Positions 45,101 through 58,414 of a stretch of DNA of 64,000 bases are shown here, piece by piece. The stretch's first letter is position 1, and every line of letters starts with the position of its first letter. The DNA comes from Pholis gunnellus (lineage: Eukaryota > Chordata > Actinopteri > Perciformes > Pholidae). Where the stretch lies: positions 25,814,922-25,878,921 of the forward strand of contig OU342806.1 of the NCBI GenBank assembly GCA_910591455.2, given 5' to 3'. A model generated the notes under the pieces. That model did no database searches and had not been told where the DNA came from. It saw nothing but the letters and a program-made list of their open reading frames with translations. Position numbers and translations under genes: made by a program.

Positions 45101-45856
45101 AGAATTTCAGTCGATGAAGAATCATGACCAGAGCACCTAAAGGACATGTGAAGCCACCGTAGTTCAGAAAAAGTCAGACCATGCATAGTATTCTAACCCT
45201 CAAGGTATGTTTAGGACTACCCTATCGCCAGTGAGGACATCAGGACTCATTCACCAATATCTTCTTGAGTTTTTTCTTAAACTTTTCTTGAGAAAGGATC
45301 TAGGAAAAGTCTAAGTCAGATTCATGCCGTGTTCTCAAAATGAGAGCAAAAAGGTTGCACGTGGCAGTTTTTTGCAGAACTCGCTCACTCGGGACTGGAG
45401 ATCCCGGTAGGGTGACGCACTTCTGCACCAGCAGCAGTTTACAGACAGGCTTACAGTGACACATTACGCACACACAAGGCTAATTCCCATTCAGAGTCTA
45501 CAGTGATTGTTTTTAACAAATCTTATTTGTTTAGTGCCTAATATTTCATTGAACATAACAACGTAGAGATAAGTAGCCAGCTAGAGTAATCATTTTGTGT
45601 ATGTTGCACTTTTCAAGAGCAAGGTGCGGTTGTCTTCTTAAAAAATATTTCTTTTAATATTTTTGTTGAAATTTTCATTACATCAACAGCAATCAATGAA
45701 TCAAATGCTCTGGCAAAAAATAAATCTGGTATCTGTGTCTGCCACAGCACTGAAGTGTGACACTTTTTAAATATTGTTGCAAACATTTTAAACTCAAATC
45801 CATTCATCTTCCTTTCAATTTAGGTAACCTGCGTGTGTTGTCGTCCACTGTCTTTA
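42194..45856. other. Long gene-free stretch
   Basis: No coding gene or element end is recognised. A short GA run is at about 42,312-42,325. A plus-strand frame at 42,680-42,925 is unrecognised. The block 43,250-43,500 and the block 44,600-44,900 look repeat-free and could be conserved non-coding sequence, but nothing in a single sequence can show it. Confidence 0.4.
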
Positions 45857-46909
45857 TTAAGGCCCGAGCACCGACGTAGTCGGAGCAGAGGACCTATTGT
45901 TATTCTAATGTTTATTAATATTATCGTACGTGTTTCGTCGCAAAAAGGAGGTGCTTGGGATACTGGAAATGTTTTGAAATTTTGCACGCAAGCCAGAATT
46001 TGCAAAAATTGCAGTCTGATTGGGGTGTCCAGCCGCGGTATGAAATATTGGCTCGATAGCGCCCCCTATTGAGTAGCCCAAATATTGGGTTTCACCTAGC
46101 TGTATGAAATTTGGTGTGTAACGTGATGGGACGTACAAAAAATCCTCTTGGAGTCATTCACTAAACCAGACAGGAAGTCGTCCATTTTGAATTTTATGAT
46201 GTTTTTTGACCGTTTCAAGGCGCCGTACTTTAACGAACTCCTCCTAGAGATTTAACCCGATCGACTTTAGATCTGGTCATTATGCTCTTGAGACCTTGGC
46301 AGTAAAAAGTTACTCAAAGATCCAAAAGTTATCGAACTATGTATCCGTGGCGTGGTGGCAAAAAAACACCATTTGCCACGAAACAGGAAGTTGTTGTAAC
46401 TCAGCCGTACTAATCTGCTCTAAACCTCTCATATGTCATAACATCCTGACCCTGAAGATATTTATATGACAATTTAGAATCCTAGTGATAACACCACTTA
46501 GTGGCAACAGGAAGTTATAGGTTGTGTACTTTGACAACCTGCTCCTCACAGATTAATCAAATCCCTCTAAAATGTTGTCAGAAAAGCCTGACCTTGATAA
46601 TGCTTGTATTGAGAAGATTGTAAGAAGTTGTTGAAGGGCGGCGACGTGGCGGCTCGGCGAATTTCAATCCTTCGCCATGAACAAATAAACTGATTTATCA
46701 TCAGATCTTTACCAGATTTCACATGTTTGATTAGACTCCAGTCCTGAAGACATCTGCAGGCCAATTTTGAATCATAGTCATAGGGCCACCTACTGGTAAA
46801 AGTAAGTTAAAGTCTTTATACTTTGGCTTGTTTCTCTTCGTAGGCAAAGCAGATCAACATCAAATTAGTTCCACACAAATGTAAGAAGTTCATAATGCCA
46901 GTTCATGAA

Positions 46910-47075
46910 GCTTTTGATGTTTCGTTGAATGCCATTGCCGTGGCGACGCAGTCTTCGCCATTAAAAAGAAGGTAATTTTGAGAGGCTAAAAATGCTCAAA
47001 ACATAACCAAACTTGTCACACACATTTAAAATCCTGAATGTAGTTATCTGATGTGATTTTTAATGCTTCAGAGTG
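46910..47075 (+). repeat. Internal direct repeat, copy 1
   Basis: The text from cgttgaatgccattgccgtg to gatgtgatttttaatgcttcaga recurs at 47,388-47,540 with about 90% identity, in the same orientation. Confidence 0.85.
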
Positions 47076-47387
47076 GCAAGTCGGCTCGATAGCGCCCCCT
47101 ACAATATTTCGACGAGCCAGCCCTCGCAGTACGTTTCACGTAGATGTATAAAATTTGGTAAGCAGGTGTATCACATGTAGACTTAAAAAAAAGTATTAGG
47201 GGTCTAAGCTCTAAACCCAACCGGAAGTCAGCCATTGTGAATTTTGTATGAATTTCTAGTGTCGTTTTTGCAATTTCCAGGCGCTCTATTTTAACGAACT
47301 CCTCCTAGGGAATTAATCAGATCAACTTGGAATTTGGTCAGAACAATCTAAAGACCTCTGTGATTAAAAGACACTCAAAGCTTGTCG

Positions 47388-47540
47388 TTTCGTGAAAGGC
47401 CGTTGCCATGGCGACGCATTCTTCGCCATTAAAAACGAAGGGGTTTTTGAGGGGCTAAAAATACTCAAAACATAATCAAACTTGTCACACACATTTAAAA
47501 TCCTGAATGTAGTTATCTGATGTGATTTCAATGCTTCAGA
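47388..47540 (+). repeat. Internal direct repeat, copy 2
   Basis: Counterpart of 46,910-47,075. It is followed immediately by another duplicated block (actcctcctagggaattaat at 47,299 and 47,540). Confidence 0.85.
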
Positions 47541-47944
47541 ACTCCTCCTAGGGAATTAATCCGATCACTTTAGAATTTTGTCAGAACAATCTAAAGACCT
47601 TAGCGATTAAAATATACTAAAAGCTTGAGGTTTCATTGAACAACATGGACTTCGTGTGTCGGCCATTTTACACGGTTTGCCATCATGCATCAAGCTTTTG
47701 TAACTCAACTGTACTTTGTCAAAACTGTCCCAAACTTGACATGCTTGATTACTGTCATAATTCTAGGACTTCTGCATGCCGATATTAACTCATAGTCGAC
47801 GCAGGAAATATCCAACTCGTGCACGCAGTGTATGATGGTCAAAGAAATGCATGGCCGCATCACCCAGAGTCCTGCCAGTACCCTCGACTTGCGTGAAGTT
47901 GCGAGGGCCCGATCAATGCTGCTGGCAGCTTTAATGTTGAGCTT

Positions 47945-49594
47945 ATAATTGCATGTCCTCTGAAATTGTTTAGACTCAATCATCATGGAAATGTTTCAGT
48001 TTTAAGTCATTCCGTATAATTTCTGCAAATTAACTGTGAATCACTGTTTCTATCACCCACCTTTCTGTAAATATGCTGAAGACGATCTGTCAAGATTGCA
48101 TCATGTAATGTGCACCAACTTTTGATTGCTGCCATCCACAAAATATGGCTTTTATCTTTTTCCATAATGATTGACTTTTACTCTTCTAATCTATGTGTCC
48201 TTTAAACTGCAACGTTGATAGAGAAGGTTGGTGAATAAGAGGGTAAATGAAGCCCTGTGTGGACTTTAATCTTTAATTTCTGCTCTCTATCTTCTCTTTT
48301 TCTGGTGTAAGGGTGACTGGGTGCGTAACATAAAACCTTTGTCTACAGTCGAAGAAGCTGCAACTGTTTCCATTTCCATTAATGAGATGTACTATTTTTT
48401 GGTTGCCAACATTTCCAAAGAGTCCAAAGAGAGGATTGTATGAGAGGTGTTGTGATAATACATTTAGGATATAGTTAAGCTGCAAACAAGATAATTTGTT
48501 GTATTTTGATGAAACACATCTGTATTTCATATGGCTCAAAAATGCCATCTACTGTTTTAAATAAACACAAATCTTCAAGGCTACTTTTGAGATGGAGTTG
48601 ACTGTTTGGGACTAAACTACGTCATGAATTAAAAGCAGTTTCCTGCTTGCTTGCATATTCTGGACAACATTGTGGAACCTCCTCTTCTTTGCCTGTCATT
48701 TCGCAGGTGGTTATTTTTCTCGAGATGGGCACTGCTCATTGCACTCTACAGAAGAAGTTAGTCCATTTGTAGCAGGTCTAAGCAGCTAAAGTTGTTACTT
48801 TGTATCTGTTCCCTATTGCCACGCAACCATGACACGCCTTTTTTTCTCAGACAGTCAAAGGACGTATTGTATCACAGCCATGAACCAACATGTCCTGTAC
48901 ACTGCCATTGAAACATTTTTAATTCACCGATAAGTAAAGTAACGGTACATTAGCCAACATAGCGGTTGCTTGGTTCATTCTTATTTGTTCAGAGCTGTGT
49001 TTTATATAGTATGGCATTTATTATTGAAAATGTAAATCAGCTGTACCACATTCATTTTCACCAATTAGCTTCTCATTGGGTTCGTAATTAGTATTGATGA
49101 TGAGGTGTTAGCCTTTGCAGTCACCTTCTGTTTACTGAGACAGATATTTGAACAAGCTTGATGGAATTACTTGAAGAGGTCTATGAGACAATACTGTAAA
49201 ATAATACAGGAAACTGGCCTAATACAGAGCTCCATACCCTCTGCTCTCTGAACCACCACAACTTGTCAGGCCATTGACTTGTCAAGGTGTCTGAGGTTTT
49301 CCACAGAGCAGCTGGACAAAAGGTCAGATGCTTCCAACAGTGGTGTCATATGAGCTGGTAGTGGATCTCTACTCTGAAAACCCAGTGTCTCACAAATGCT
49401 CACTTGGACGGAGATCTGATGACTTGGCAGTCCAGTTCAGTGAGCCGACATCACATCCTGTTCACAGTAACATTCCTAGACAAGCTCATCCTCGAGGTGT
49501 GAGCAGGAATACAGCACTGCAAATGCATGGTGAATTCCTTGAGATAATGATATTTATCAAGCAAAACAACCAACAGAAAAATCTATTTTATTTT
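47945..49594. other. Gene-free stretch, nothing recognised
   Basis: Only short unrecognised open frames (48,273-48,548 minus; 49,328-49,609 plus). Confidence 0.4.
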
Positions 49595-49598
49595 TTAA

Positions 49599-50525
49599 CC
49601 TCTGGGTAACGAGCGAGGACCATTTGGGGTTCCAGCGAGAAAGTTTAGCAAAGAGTGTCGGAGAATCCACTTTTCAGAAACTAATGTAATGAATGTTACA
49701 CACATGTTATATACCGACTTAATGAAGAGATGCTGGGCAAAAATATCATCCAAGCCATTTTACACACTCCAAACACAATTATACACAAACTAATATAATC
49801 AACTAGAAGATGTACCACAATATCACATATTTCTCGCCATGACTCGGCGAGTTACGTACTCCGGACAAAGCTACGAACTAAAAGCTAACACGGACAACCA
49901 ATACATCACATAGCAAGAGAATTCGACACGGAATCCAGAGATATCTTCAGAATTTCTCTCCGTGAAACCATTACAGAGATACAGCCAAAAAGCACCAGAA
50001 GAATACACCGCTCCACCGTAAAAAATCATAAATGCTTCTCACCGTGAGCTGGTTTTCTTGAAGAGAACGGATAAATCCCCGCTTATTTCGATTCAAATAT
50101 GTCTTCGACGTATATCCTGTGTGTTTCTGAACTGTTTCCTGAAGAAAGGGGGGTCAACCAAGCAACCAAGTCCAAGGGGACCGGGGGATAGGGATTTCAC
50201 TTTTCGGCGTATCTGTTTTTATGCTCGGCGAGGCACGGCGCATTTTTGATTTTGACTGGCTTACGATTCTGTCAATCAAGCCCACGTTACCCCCACTCAT
50301 TTCTATGGACTGACGCGTTGAAGGAGGGCTCATTCACTGGAATCGACCAATCATAGGCTGAGATAAGTCCACATACACACAGGGAAACTGCAGTCAGATG
50401 AGGGTGGATCCATGGTTCACAGGCTCAGAGAGGATTCAGGCTCTCAAAATGATGCCAAACTGCTGTATTTGGATAGATTGAACACTAATAGTGATAAAAC
50501 AAGTGAAATATATACATGTATGTAC
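49599..50525 (+). repeat. Copy B of the TTAA-abutting dispersed repeat (no MITE insert)
   Basis: Homologous, in reverse orientation, to 5150-6927. Starts cctctgggtaacgagcgagg right after TTAA (49,595-49,598). Similarity with copy A ends near acaagtgaaatatata (about 50,514), shortly before another TTAA (50,526-50,529). No matching terminal inverted repeat is seen, so the second TTAA may be chance. Position 50,425-50,427 is the unoccupied site of the Harbinger-type MITE carried by copy A. Confidence 0.7.
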
Positions 50526-50529
50526 TTAA

Positions 50530-51040
50530 CTAATGCCATGTAGCCTAACCCAGTGAGTGGAGTTTGGCCCACCTGAAGCATTAGAACGGTTGTCATAACC
50601 ACTGACAAGGCCCATTCAATCAGCTGATTGCATTCAAAATGTGCGGTCATCAAAAGTGAGGTTGTCTTTTGCTGCTAATAAACTTCATAATGTACTTGCA
50701 AGTTTGTTCACATTACTCATTTATCTGAAAGCATTACCCTTGAATTACACTGACTGAAGATCAGTATTACCGGATCCTTAAGAGCTACTTGTGGTGCAGG
50801 CAGAAAGATCTGACTAAACAGAGCTCTCCTGAATCCTCCTCACTTTGCTAAACTAAATGCATTCCAGTTTAATATTGCTGCTTTAAAACCGTTAAAGATG
50901 TACGAGTTAGGGCTGAACCTCTGGAGCTGCCTGCACTCCATAGCACTCAAACGCTTCACAATACCTGAGGGAGAGCGAGAGTTCAGTTTTGGATAGAGAG
51001 AAAGGGGAATAGCGTGAGTAGAGCAAGGCAGTTAGATATC
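50530..51040. other. Non-coding stretch, nothing recognised
   Basis: No supported feature. Confidence 0.4.
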
Positions 51041-51195
51041 AAATAAATAGACTTTCACTTGAATAGCGCTTTTCTAGTCCTACAACCACTCAAAGCTCTT
51101 CAACACCACATACCATTCATCCATTCATCCACTGATGGCAGGGGCTAACTAAGTATTCATACAACATTCACACATCTTAGGCACAGCAACACACT
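51041..51195 (+). repeat. Fragment of the teleost repeat also at 27.6 kb
   Basis: aataaatagactttcacttg, agcgcttttctagtcctaca, accactcaaagctcttcaac and ccactgatggcaggggctaac match the family in order. The right part is truncated. Confidence 0.7.
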
Positions 51196-54100
51196 TTGTT
51201 GAAATGAAGCTCTAAATACTACAATGGAGAAGCTGTTTATTGGCATAAATTGTAGTTGTAGTAACAAAACTGCAATTGGGAACAAAACATTGTGCCATAA
51301 TGGCTGAATTCATCCAGAATCTGTAACTACACAGGTTTAGAGCCTTCAATGTTTGAATTGGTTTCTAAGATGGTGAGTGGTCTAGACCTGACTGTCTGTC
51401 TCTCCAAATTTGACCTGAAATCACAATGCTTATCTGAAATAATTTGGAGTTTAAATATAATACCGAAATTAACCAAAACAATGTGTACCTATAGCTGCGG
51501 AGATGGGTTCTTGCTCGTATTGGAATCCGGTCAACCAGATCACGTGCCGAGGTGGCCTGGCTCACTGAGTTTAGATCTCAGTGGTGTGTGGATAGCGTGG
51601 GCACAATCTGGACACCTCATCAAACGTTTATCTTTGTTGAGGTGTTGATAATGCTTGTGATCAAATCTTATACATATGCAGCCCAATGAACAGATGGCAG
51701 TCATCAGGCTGAAATGTGAGATGTACAACAATTTTGATGAATCTGAGGCAGAACACATAAACGAGCAAGCCTCAGAAAAAAGCCGGACATTAGGGATACG
51801 AGTATGGAAACGTGCCCTTATGATATAACAAGACTTTCACTTCCTGATCTCTGGACGATTGAAAAAGCTCCTCTCCCTTTGTAATGTTACAGTCCTACAT
51901 CTTTTAAACAGTCACTGAATGAGACAAATTCTGCACATTTCTGGAGAGACAGCCAAATTGATGAGAACAGAACAGCAATCTGTTAATCAAAGCTATTGGC
52001 ATAGTCTATGGTCATTGGGAGCACGGGGAGAAATTCCTAAGGGCCGGTTGCTTTGTGGGCCGCTTGTGAAGCCTTTTAATTAAAAAAACAAGAGCGCCCC
52101 TTATAGGGCACTATGAAATCCGTTTTATTTATTTTTTGTGTTTTCCATTCAATTTTATTTTTCTATCGTTAACGATTTAAGCACAATTTGTTTTTACCAA
52201 GCCATGCAGATAGATTGGTGATGTCTGGATGCACAAATCCAATCTGACAACAATGCGGACAGTCTGTCTTAAAGATGTTATTTGAGACAGAAATCAGATT
52301 TGCCTACAATCTGAACATAGCCATAGGGCCCTACACTTTGATTATGCACCAGCCTGTATCCATCTCGAGAACCTCAAGCGGTAAGACAGAAGACTATAGT
52401 AATAGGATCAGCTGGCTCTTGAGCTGTGTCGTTTTTTTTGTTGAAACGTTTCTTCAAAAAGTTCAGCTTTTCATAAAGTCAACGCTCTCGTCAATATCAC
52501 CTTTCATAAACTGATCACAGTCTGGATGGAGCGGGACATTAAAAACGGTTGACTTTTATTCACAAACTTTCAAAATGTTGAACTCACTGTTGTGTATTAA
52601 TGGATATGCATATTAATTTCATTACTAAGCCTAAACAGATTAGAGAGCAACCACCAATGTAGAGCATTTTTCTTGCACAAAGATTTAACGAAGGAACAAA
52701 ACCTATAACATTCAAAATACCGGTTGTATATTTCTTAAACTGCTTCGTTGTCCTTTTGGAATTAATACTGTACTGGTGGTACATAGTAAACCCTTTTATG
52801 GCATGTTAAATCATTATTATATATATATATAATACTGATCAGATGGTTCCAGAGATTCCGGCCACCGAGCTGCCAGTGCCACTGTGCCAATATGTTCCCC
52901 TTCTAGCCAGCCTCCTCATCCCCCTTATTCTATTTTACTGAAGTTATAGTTATTAATATTCTTCTGTAATCTTGTTTGCATGAGTGTTGTTGTAATTCTA
53001 TTGCGGCGGGGGTCTAATTCAAAAGTCCAGGGCCATTTCCCATTCCCAGTCCATTCTTCAATATAGGCTCCAATAGTTGAGGACCTGCTGCCTCCTGTCC
53101 ACCACAGAATGTCATCCATTATCTGAAAAGCTTCCCTAACCAAACCATGGCCATCGCTGACCGTGACTGTTTTCCACACAGTTGGAATGGAACTTGAATT
53201 ACAACTCACGGATGTACTGTAGCTGCATTTTATGTCTACTTCATTTCAGGGATATAATGGATGGCACATAAACATGGGGCATTTATTTGCAGTCTGAATT
53301 TACTTCCTTTATAGAGCGACATAAATGAAGATCCTCGAAGCTTTTGTGTTCTTGCATTAGGAGACCATTATTCTTAAAGCAGTTTGATATACATTAAATC
53401 CTGTGTAGTGATAAATGTTGCTTCTACCTTGAGACCACAATGTGACCAGCCTTGTGTTAATAAGGTTTCTTAACTTTAAAATAATGAACTGTATATCTCA
53501 ACTGATGTAAGTCACGCTTGAACAACAAAGCATAACCCAGAATATCCCTTTTTCATGTAACCATATCACCCTGGGGATTAGATTTAGCCAGTTTTGCCCT
53601 GCAGACTTTGGCTGAGGGGCTGTTAGGTGCCATGATGCTAACTGTGGATACCTATTTGGAATAAAGGAGATTATTAGACCCTAAGAGGATTGACTGCTGA
53701 GAGGCATAATATGGAACAAGCCTCTCTCTCTGGGGACCAGATAGCGCACAGGGAGATGATCTACGGTAGCGGTAGAGATAGCAGTGTTGTTTAGAGTGAG
53801 ATTAACAGATTAACACCACTAAGGCCTTTTTAAACCCCATACAATACTTAAATATATCTAGGTTCAGGAAGGGGTTTCGCTTTAGATATGAGCCCCCAAT
53901 TCTCTCAAGGCTTTTCCTCTTCGCTCTTTCTTTCTTGTTCTGTAAGAGTCTGTGAAATTGTTCACCTGAGGCAGCTGTTCAGCTTTTTAGTTACCTGACC
54001 CCCTTTAAACCCACATTTAGCCAAGCTTGCCTTCCTCAGTGGAGCAACAAATCCTGTGGAGCATTGAAAAAAATGTTTTTTTGGCTGCAACATCCCATTT

Positions 54101-54769
54101 AACAACACTTTAAAAAGTCCTGCAGAGAAAGTGGAAAGTGGGAGGGGTGGCTCTCTTCCCACAGACTTGTTGCAGTTATCAGTTTGGCTTACTTTGATGG
54201 AGAAGGAGTGTGGATTATTATTGTAGAAGCATCAAGGCTGTTTTGTCCCTGCCTGAGCCCCCCGATAGCCATCAGTACCCTCACTAGTCTGTCGATGCTG
54301 CTACCTCACCTCTGGATCACACATATTTAAGTAGCAGATGAGAAAGGCCAGAACATAGATTTTTTTATTCTCTGATCATTTTGAGATTTTGGGCTATTTT
54401 GCTTCTATAACACTTTCAAACTTCTTTCTAGTAGGAAGGAAACATCCAAAATACACATTTAGATCTTATTTGACTATTTTGTCAAATAATTGTCTAAATG
54501 TAAGTAATCACATGGGAAAGTTGCATGACGGTATATTAATTAAATGTCCCATGCTTCACCTGTAGTGTCTCGCCTAAACATTTTAGAGGGACTGAGACTA
54601 ATGCGTTGACAATATGTTAGACACTGTGAATGTCTCGTTCTTTCCCCAGCCCAACCATTCACACTATCATAACACTCGGAGGACCCTTCTCCATCCCTCC
54701 ACTAGATGCTCTCAGGGTTTCTCAGCTCTTCTCTTTCTCAGCACATCAGTCTCTAACTGAACTGTCAAC
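51196..54769. other. Long gene-free stretch
   Basis: No recognisable gene or transposon end. The minus-strand frame 52,925-53,209 (94 codons) is the most protein-like sequence here but has no motif I can name. A short TA run lies at about 52,818-52,832. Confidence 0.4.
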
Positions 54770-54770
54770 T

Positions 54771-55492
54771 GTTACATTACAGTCATTTAGAAGACGCTTT
54801 TATCCAAAGCGACTTACAATAAGTGTATTAAACATAGGTATTCAGGAGAACTACTAGTCACCAGAAGTCATAAGTGCCTCTCCTTTTTTAAACAAGCATC
54901 TAAGAGCATAAACCAGAGCAACCGTACAGTGCAGAAACAAACGAATACAATAAGTGCAACAAACTAATATGAATACAATAAATGCTAAGTAAGTGCTAAG
55001 TGGAAGGCTCAGGGTAGCACTTCTTGAAGAGGTGAGTTTTCATCCTGCGCCGAAAGATGGGCAGCGACTCCGCTGTCCTGACGTCAGTGGGGAGTTCATT
55101 CCACCACTGTGGGGCCAGGACAGAAAACAGCCGTGACCGGGTCGATCGGCCACAGGGACCTCTGAGCGACGGGGGAACCAATCGCCCCGAGGCAGCAGAG
55201 CGAAGTGGTCGGGCAGGGGTGTAGGGCTTGACCATGGCCTGGAGATAGGAAGGAGCTGTTCCTTTCACTGCCCTGTAGGCTAGCACCAGAGTCTTAAACT
55301 GGATGTGAGCTCTTACAGGGAGCCAGTGTAGAGAACGGAGAAGGGAAGTTGTGTGGGAGAACTTGGGGAGATTGAACACCAGACGAGCTGCAGCTTTCTG
55401 GACAAGCTCCACAGGTCTGATGGCCGACACCGGGGCTCCGGCAAGTAGAGAGTTGCAGTAGTCCAGGTGGGAGATGACAATGTCCTTCATTA
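54771..55492 (-). mobile_element. 5'-truncated L2-type LINE with 3' tail
   Basis: The minus-strand 3' tail (acagtcatttagaagacgct, tttatccaaagcgacttaca on the plus strand) starts at about 54,771. The RT C-terminal frame follows to 55,490, where homology ends at the R-L-D-Y-C-N block. This is a standard 5'-truncated insertion. It lacks the 28-bp array seen at 17.8 kb, with only about one unit. Confidence 0.9.
54996..55490 (-). pseudogene. C-terminal domain of L2 RT (164 open codons)
   Basis: The frame covers H-L-D-Y-C-N-S-L-L-A-G-A-P, R-L-V-F-N-L-P-K-F-S-H-T, S-L-H-W-L-P-V-R-A-H-I, A-P-S-Y-L-Q-A-M-V-K-P-Y, A-P-Q-W-W-N-E-L-P and H-L-F-K-K-C-Y-P-E-P-S-T, ending at the natural stop. It is very close in sequence to 17,284-17,805. 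The catalytic part is missing, so it is non-functional. Confidence 0.88.
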
Positions 55493-58329
55493 GGTGGAAA
55501 TATTCCAGGCACTTTGCTCATTTCCATTTGATAGATGGATGACTTTGTCTCACTGCCTTTTGAGTCTTGCAATCCCTGCCTGTTCCCTTTTCCCATTCTT
55601 GTTCCAGCATCCGCCTATCTTCCTGTAACGGTCATACAAGGCCACACATCTCCCTGTTTTGTAATTAAAACACAAAGCTGCAGGCAACTCTTTGGCCATT
55701 AAAAAGGAGATAACAAATGCTGCTGTTGACCCTGGTTACCCAGTGTTTCTGAATGGAGACGCTGATAGAGGAGTGGTAGGAAAGGAAGCTCTCGAGGAAG
55801 GTTATTGGTGAAAAGAGAAGTTGTTGTTGGTGTGTCCACACCATCACATTTGCAAAGTGTCAGCACAACACTCCTGAAAAAACAAAGACTAATGTAGAAT
55901 AATTAAACATAAAACCATAAATTATCATTGGCTAAATGTACTGAATATCTATGGAATTTATGTTATTAAACATAATTAAATATATATTATATATTTCGAA
56001 GTATCTTTTGATTTTGATTTTTAAATGAAGCGTTGACTGTCACCCTATTAAAAGGGAAAAAATAGTAACAAACCACAGTGAAAATGTTGCTTTTGAAAGG
56101 CTTAACACCGACAAATATGGATTGACGCAGAATAATTTGTTAGATATAAACATGTATCACATCTATCTTTTTTTAATACATTTTGACTGGAGTTATTGGA
56201 AATGTTTGGATCACACTCATCTGAAACAATCCTTTGCAGCCACCACTGAAATATCATTTTACAAATAGTATCGTACTATTGTCATGAGTGTAACCATATC
56301 TTTATCTGACACTGTGCAGAAATATAGAATTAAAAGAATGGACATAAAAAAAAAATATGCACAGAATTCAATTGTTGATTTAGAATTGTAATGTTAATGT
56401 TAGGAATGGAGCTTCGAAATATTCATTACAGCCCCAACACAATAATAAAATGATTGAACCTCTGGGTGAAAGTCCTTCTGGATGTCATCACTTTCACCCT
56501 CATTGAGTGTCTTATTGCAGGTTGACAAATCAGGTGGTTTTTATCCTCCTCCTCCAGCTTTCCTTCTTTTTCTTCTGGTCTGTTATTCCATTTTTTACAT
56601 ACAATTTATTATCAAACCATTTTTTTTTTTACCTGAGCTATAGTCTGTAGGGGACATAACATTCACCACCTCTGATATTGTATCCCAAGCCTCTTTTTTC
56701 TATCATTGTCACTCCTGTAGAAACATTTCCTCCCTTCCGCCTTATTATTATTATTATTATACAACAAATGATGTGTGGCCCACTTCCTCCATGATAAACC
56801 TCTCAGGCCATGTATGACCGTATGTAGAGAGATGGCGTGTGGCAGTATATTAATTGCAGGTAGCAGCAGGCAAATTGTCATTTGGAATGATTCTGATTCA
56901 ACAACATAAACACAGTGGTAACATCAAAATCATCCGCTGCACATCTGTCATGAATCCGACAGTAATTTGTCGTGTGCGCTTGTTTTCTGCTAACAGTAAG
57001 AACATTTCTACGCCAAATATGTGTACTAAACTAATTCAAATTAATTTATCTGAATATCCACATTGTACACGCAGCCGTGCATTCTAGAATGTTTCCATTA
57101 ATTACGTCCTTTAAATAACTTAAAAGTACCTCTTTTCTCGGCTGCAGTCATGTTGCTCCCGTGGTGTACCCTCACACTCACCGTTCTGCAAGTTTTGCCA
57201 AATTGTTTTCTTTTGTCACGCACAAGACAGGCCTCGTGTTGCAAACTCCGCTACAATTAAGACACATATTCTGAATGCATATACATGTAGCAAGAATGCT
57301 ACTAAAACCAGAAACATCGGCTATTCCATTAATGGAAAGATGCTACTTTTGGAATAAGGCTCAATTCGGAATATCCAAATGGAACATGCTGTTAACATGA
57401 CCCATATCTATTTCAGAATATTGACACACTCTGAATAATAGCAAAATATTAGTGTGCATGTAAATGCACTCAATGAGTTGTGTCATTGACACAATACTCA
57501 TATTCTGGGTTATCAAATAATGACTTCACAATCAGAATATCAACAAATACAGACGCAAATAGTGAATAAATAAAACAAATGCATTCGGTCAGTAGAAATA
57601 GACACAGCACACAGTTCTAATACAGACTGCAGGTTGTTAAACAGATAACAGGCGACAGAGACAACACTGCTGCTCCTGCATTGATGATAACTGATAAATG
57701 TGTCTTAATTAGTATTTTCTGATTGTCTGATTCTGGTGCCTGCTTCACAGTAAGAGTACATAGTTAGAAACGTACTGTAGCATGACACCTTGAAATAGGG
57801 TTCCATGTGGAGAATATAAGTAAGTGCAAGTATTTCTACCACCACTGTTTCCATACATGTTACAGGATAGATGCATGATAGTAAGACTTCAACTGTACAA
57901 TGGCATGCATTGTAGAGATAATTAAATAATGGGCATTGATCGCTGGATGTGATTGGTTTCAAAATAGTTGGAGACCTTTCGTCACTTTGAGGGGGACATG
58001 CATCCTCTTGACTGCAAAGAATCTCAAGGATTATGATTGATAAAGACAGCTTCCTATATGGAAGATCAGCTCAAATAATTTAGCTTCAGGGGGCAGCGCT
58101 TCAAAAGCCATTACCCTGAAGTGGTTGTATTTATCCTGATGTGAAATAGCAGCTACTCTATCAACTCTTACATTTTTACGATGGGGCTCCCTTTCATAAT
58201 CTCTGCTCTGCTTTAATGTGTTGCCCTAATCAGCCTTAAATTGTCATTTCGCTTTGATTTAACTCAGCCATAATGAGAAATCTGCCTTTAGAATGACAGT
58301 AGCCATCCATTTATGGCTACTGTCATTTT
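55493..58329. other. Long gene-free stretch
   Basis: A TTA trinucleotide run lies at about 56,742-56,760. The block 57,260-57,560 has recurring attctgaat/cggaatat/agaatatt motifs in both orientations and may be a decayed MITE. The block 58,130-58,300 has several TAAT-type cores and no repeat signature. Confidence 0.4.
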
Positions 58330-58414
58330 TTAACAGCAGACACTGTATGTATGTTTCCAAGACAAATGTCCTTCGGGACAATAAAGTCTATCTTATCTTA
58401 TCTTATCTTATCCT
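58330..58414 (+). mobile_element. LINE 3'-tail fragment with TATCT repeats
   Basis: ttaacagcagacactgtatg, gtttccaagacaaatgtcct and tcgggacaataaagtctatc precede about four ttatc units. The same text ends the LINE at 60,765-61,955, so this is an extremely 5'-truncated copy of that family. Confidence 0.88.

Larger units (their letters stand above)
45861..47940. mobile_element. TTAA-flanked non-coding dispersed element (ggcccgagcaccga family)
   Basis: Begins ggcccgagcaccgacgtagt-cgg and ends gcgagggcccgatcaatgct-gctggcagct, flanked by TTAA at 45,857-45,860 and 47,941-47,944. It contains text I know from a very common fish repeat: tcgatagcgccccctat, aggaagtcgtccattttgaa, gaactcctcctag, gtcacacacatttaaaatcc. 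Several blocks are internally duplicated. No ORF is convincing. The TTAA duplication would fit Kolobok or piggyBac, but terminal inverted repeats are weak. Confidence 0.65.

Noticed and set aside
49595..50529. Copy B as a complete piggyBac element
   Set aside because: TTAA on both sides but the ends are not inverted repeats and copy A does not end at the same right-hand TTAA.
52925..53209. 94-codon minus-strand ORF with Trp-rich composition
   Set aside because: No motif, repeat or splice context recognised; left as unannotated.
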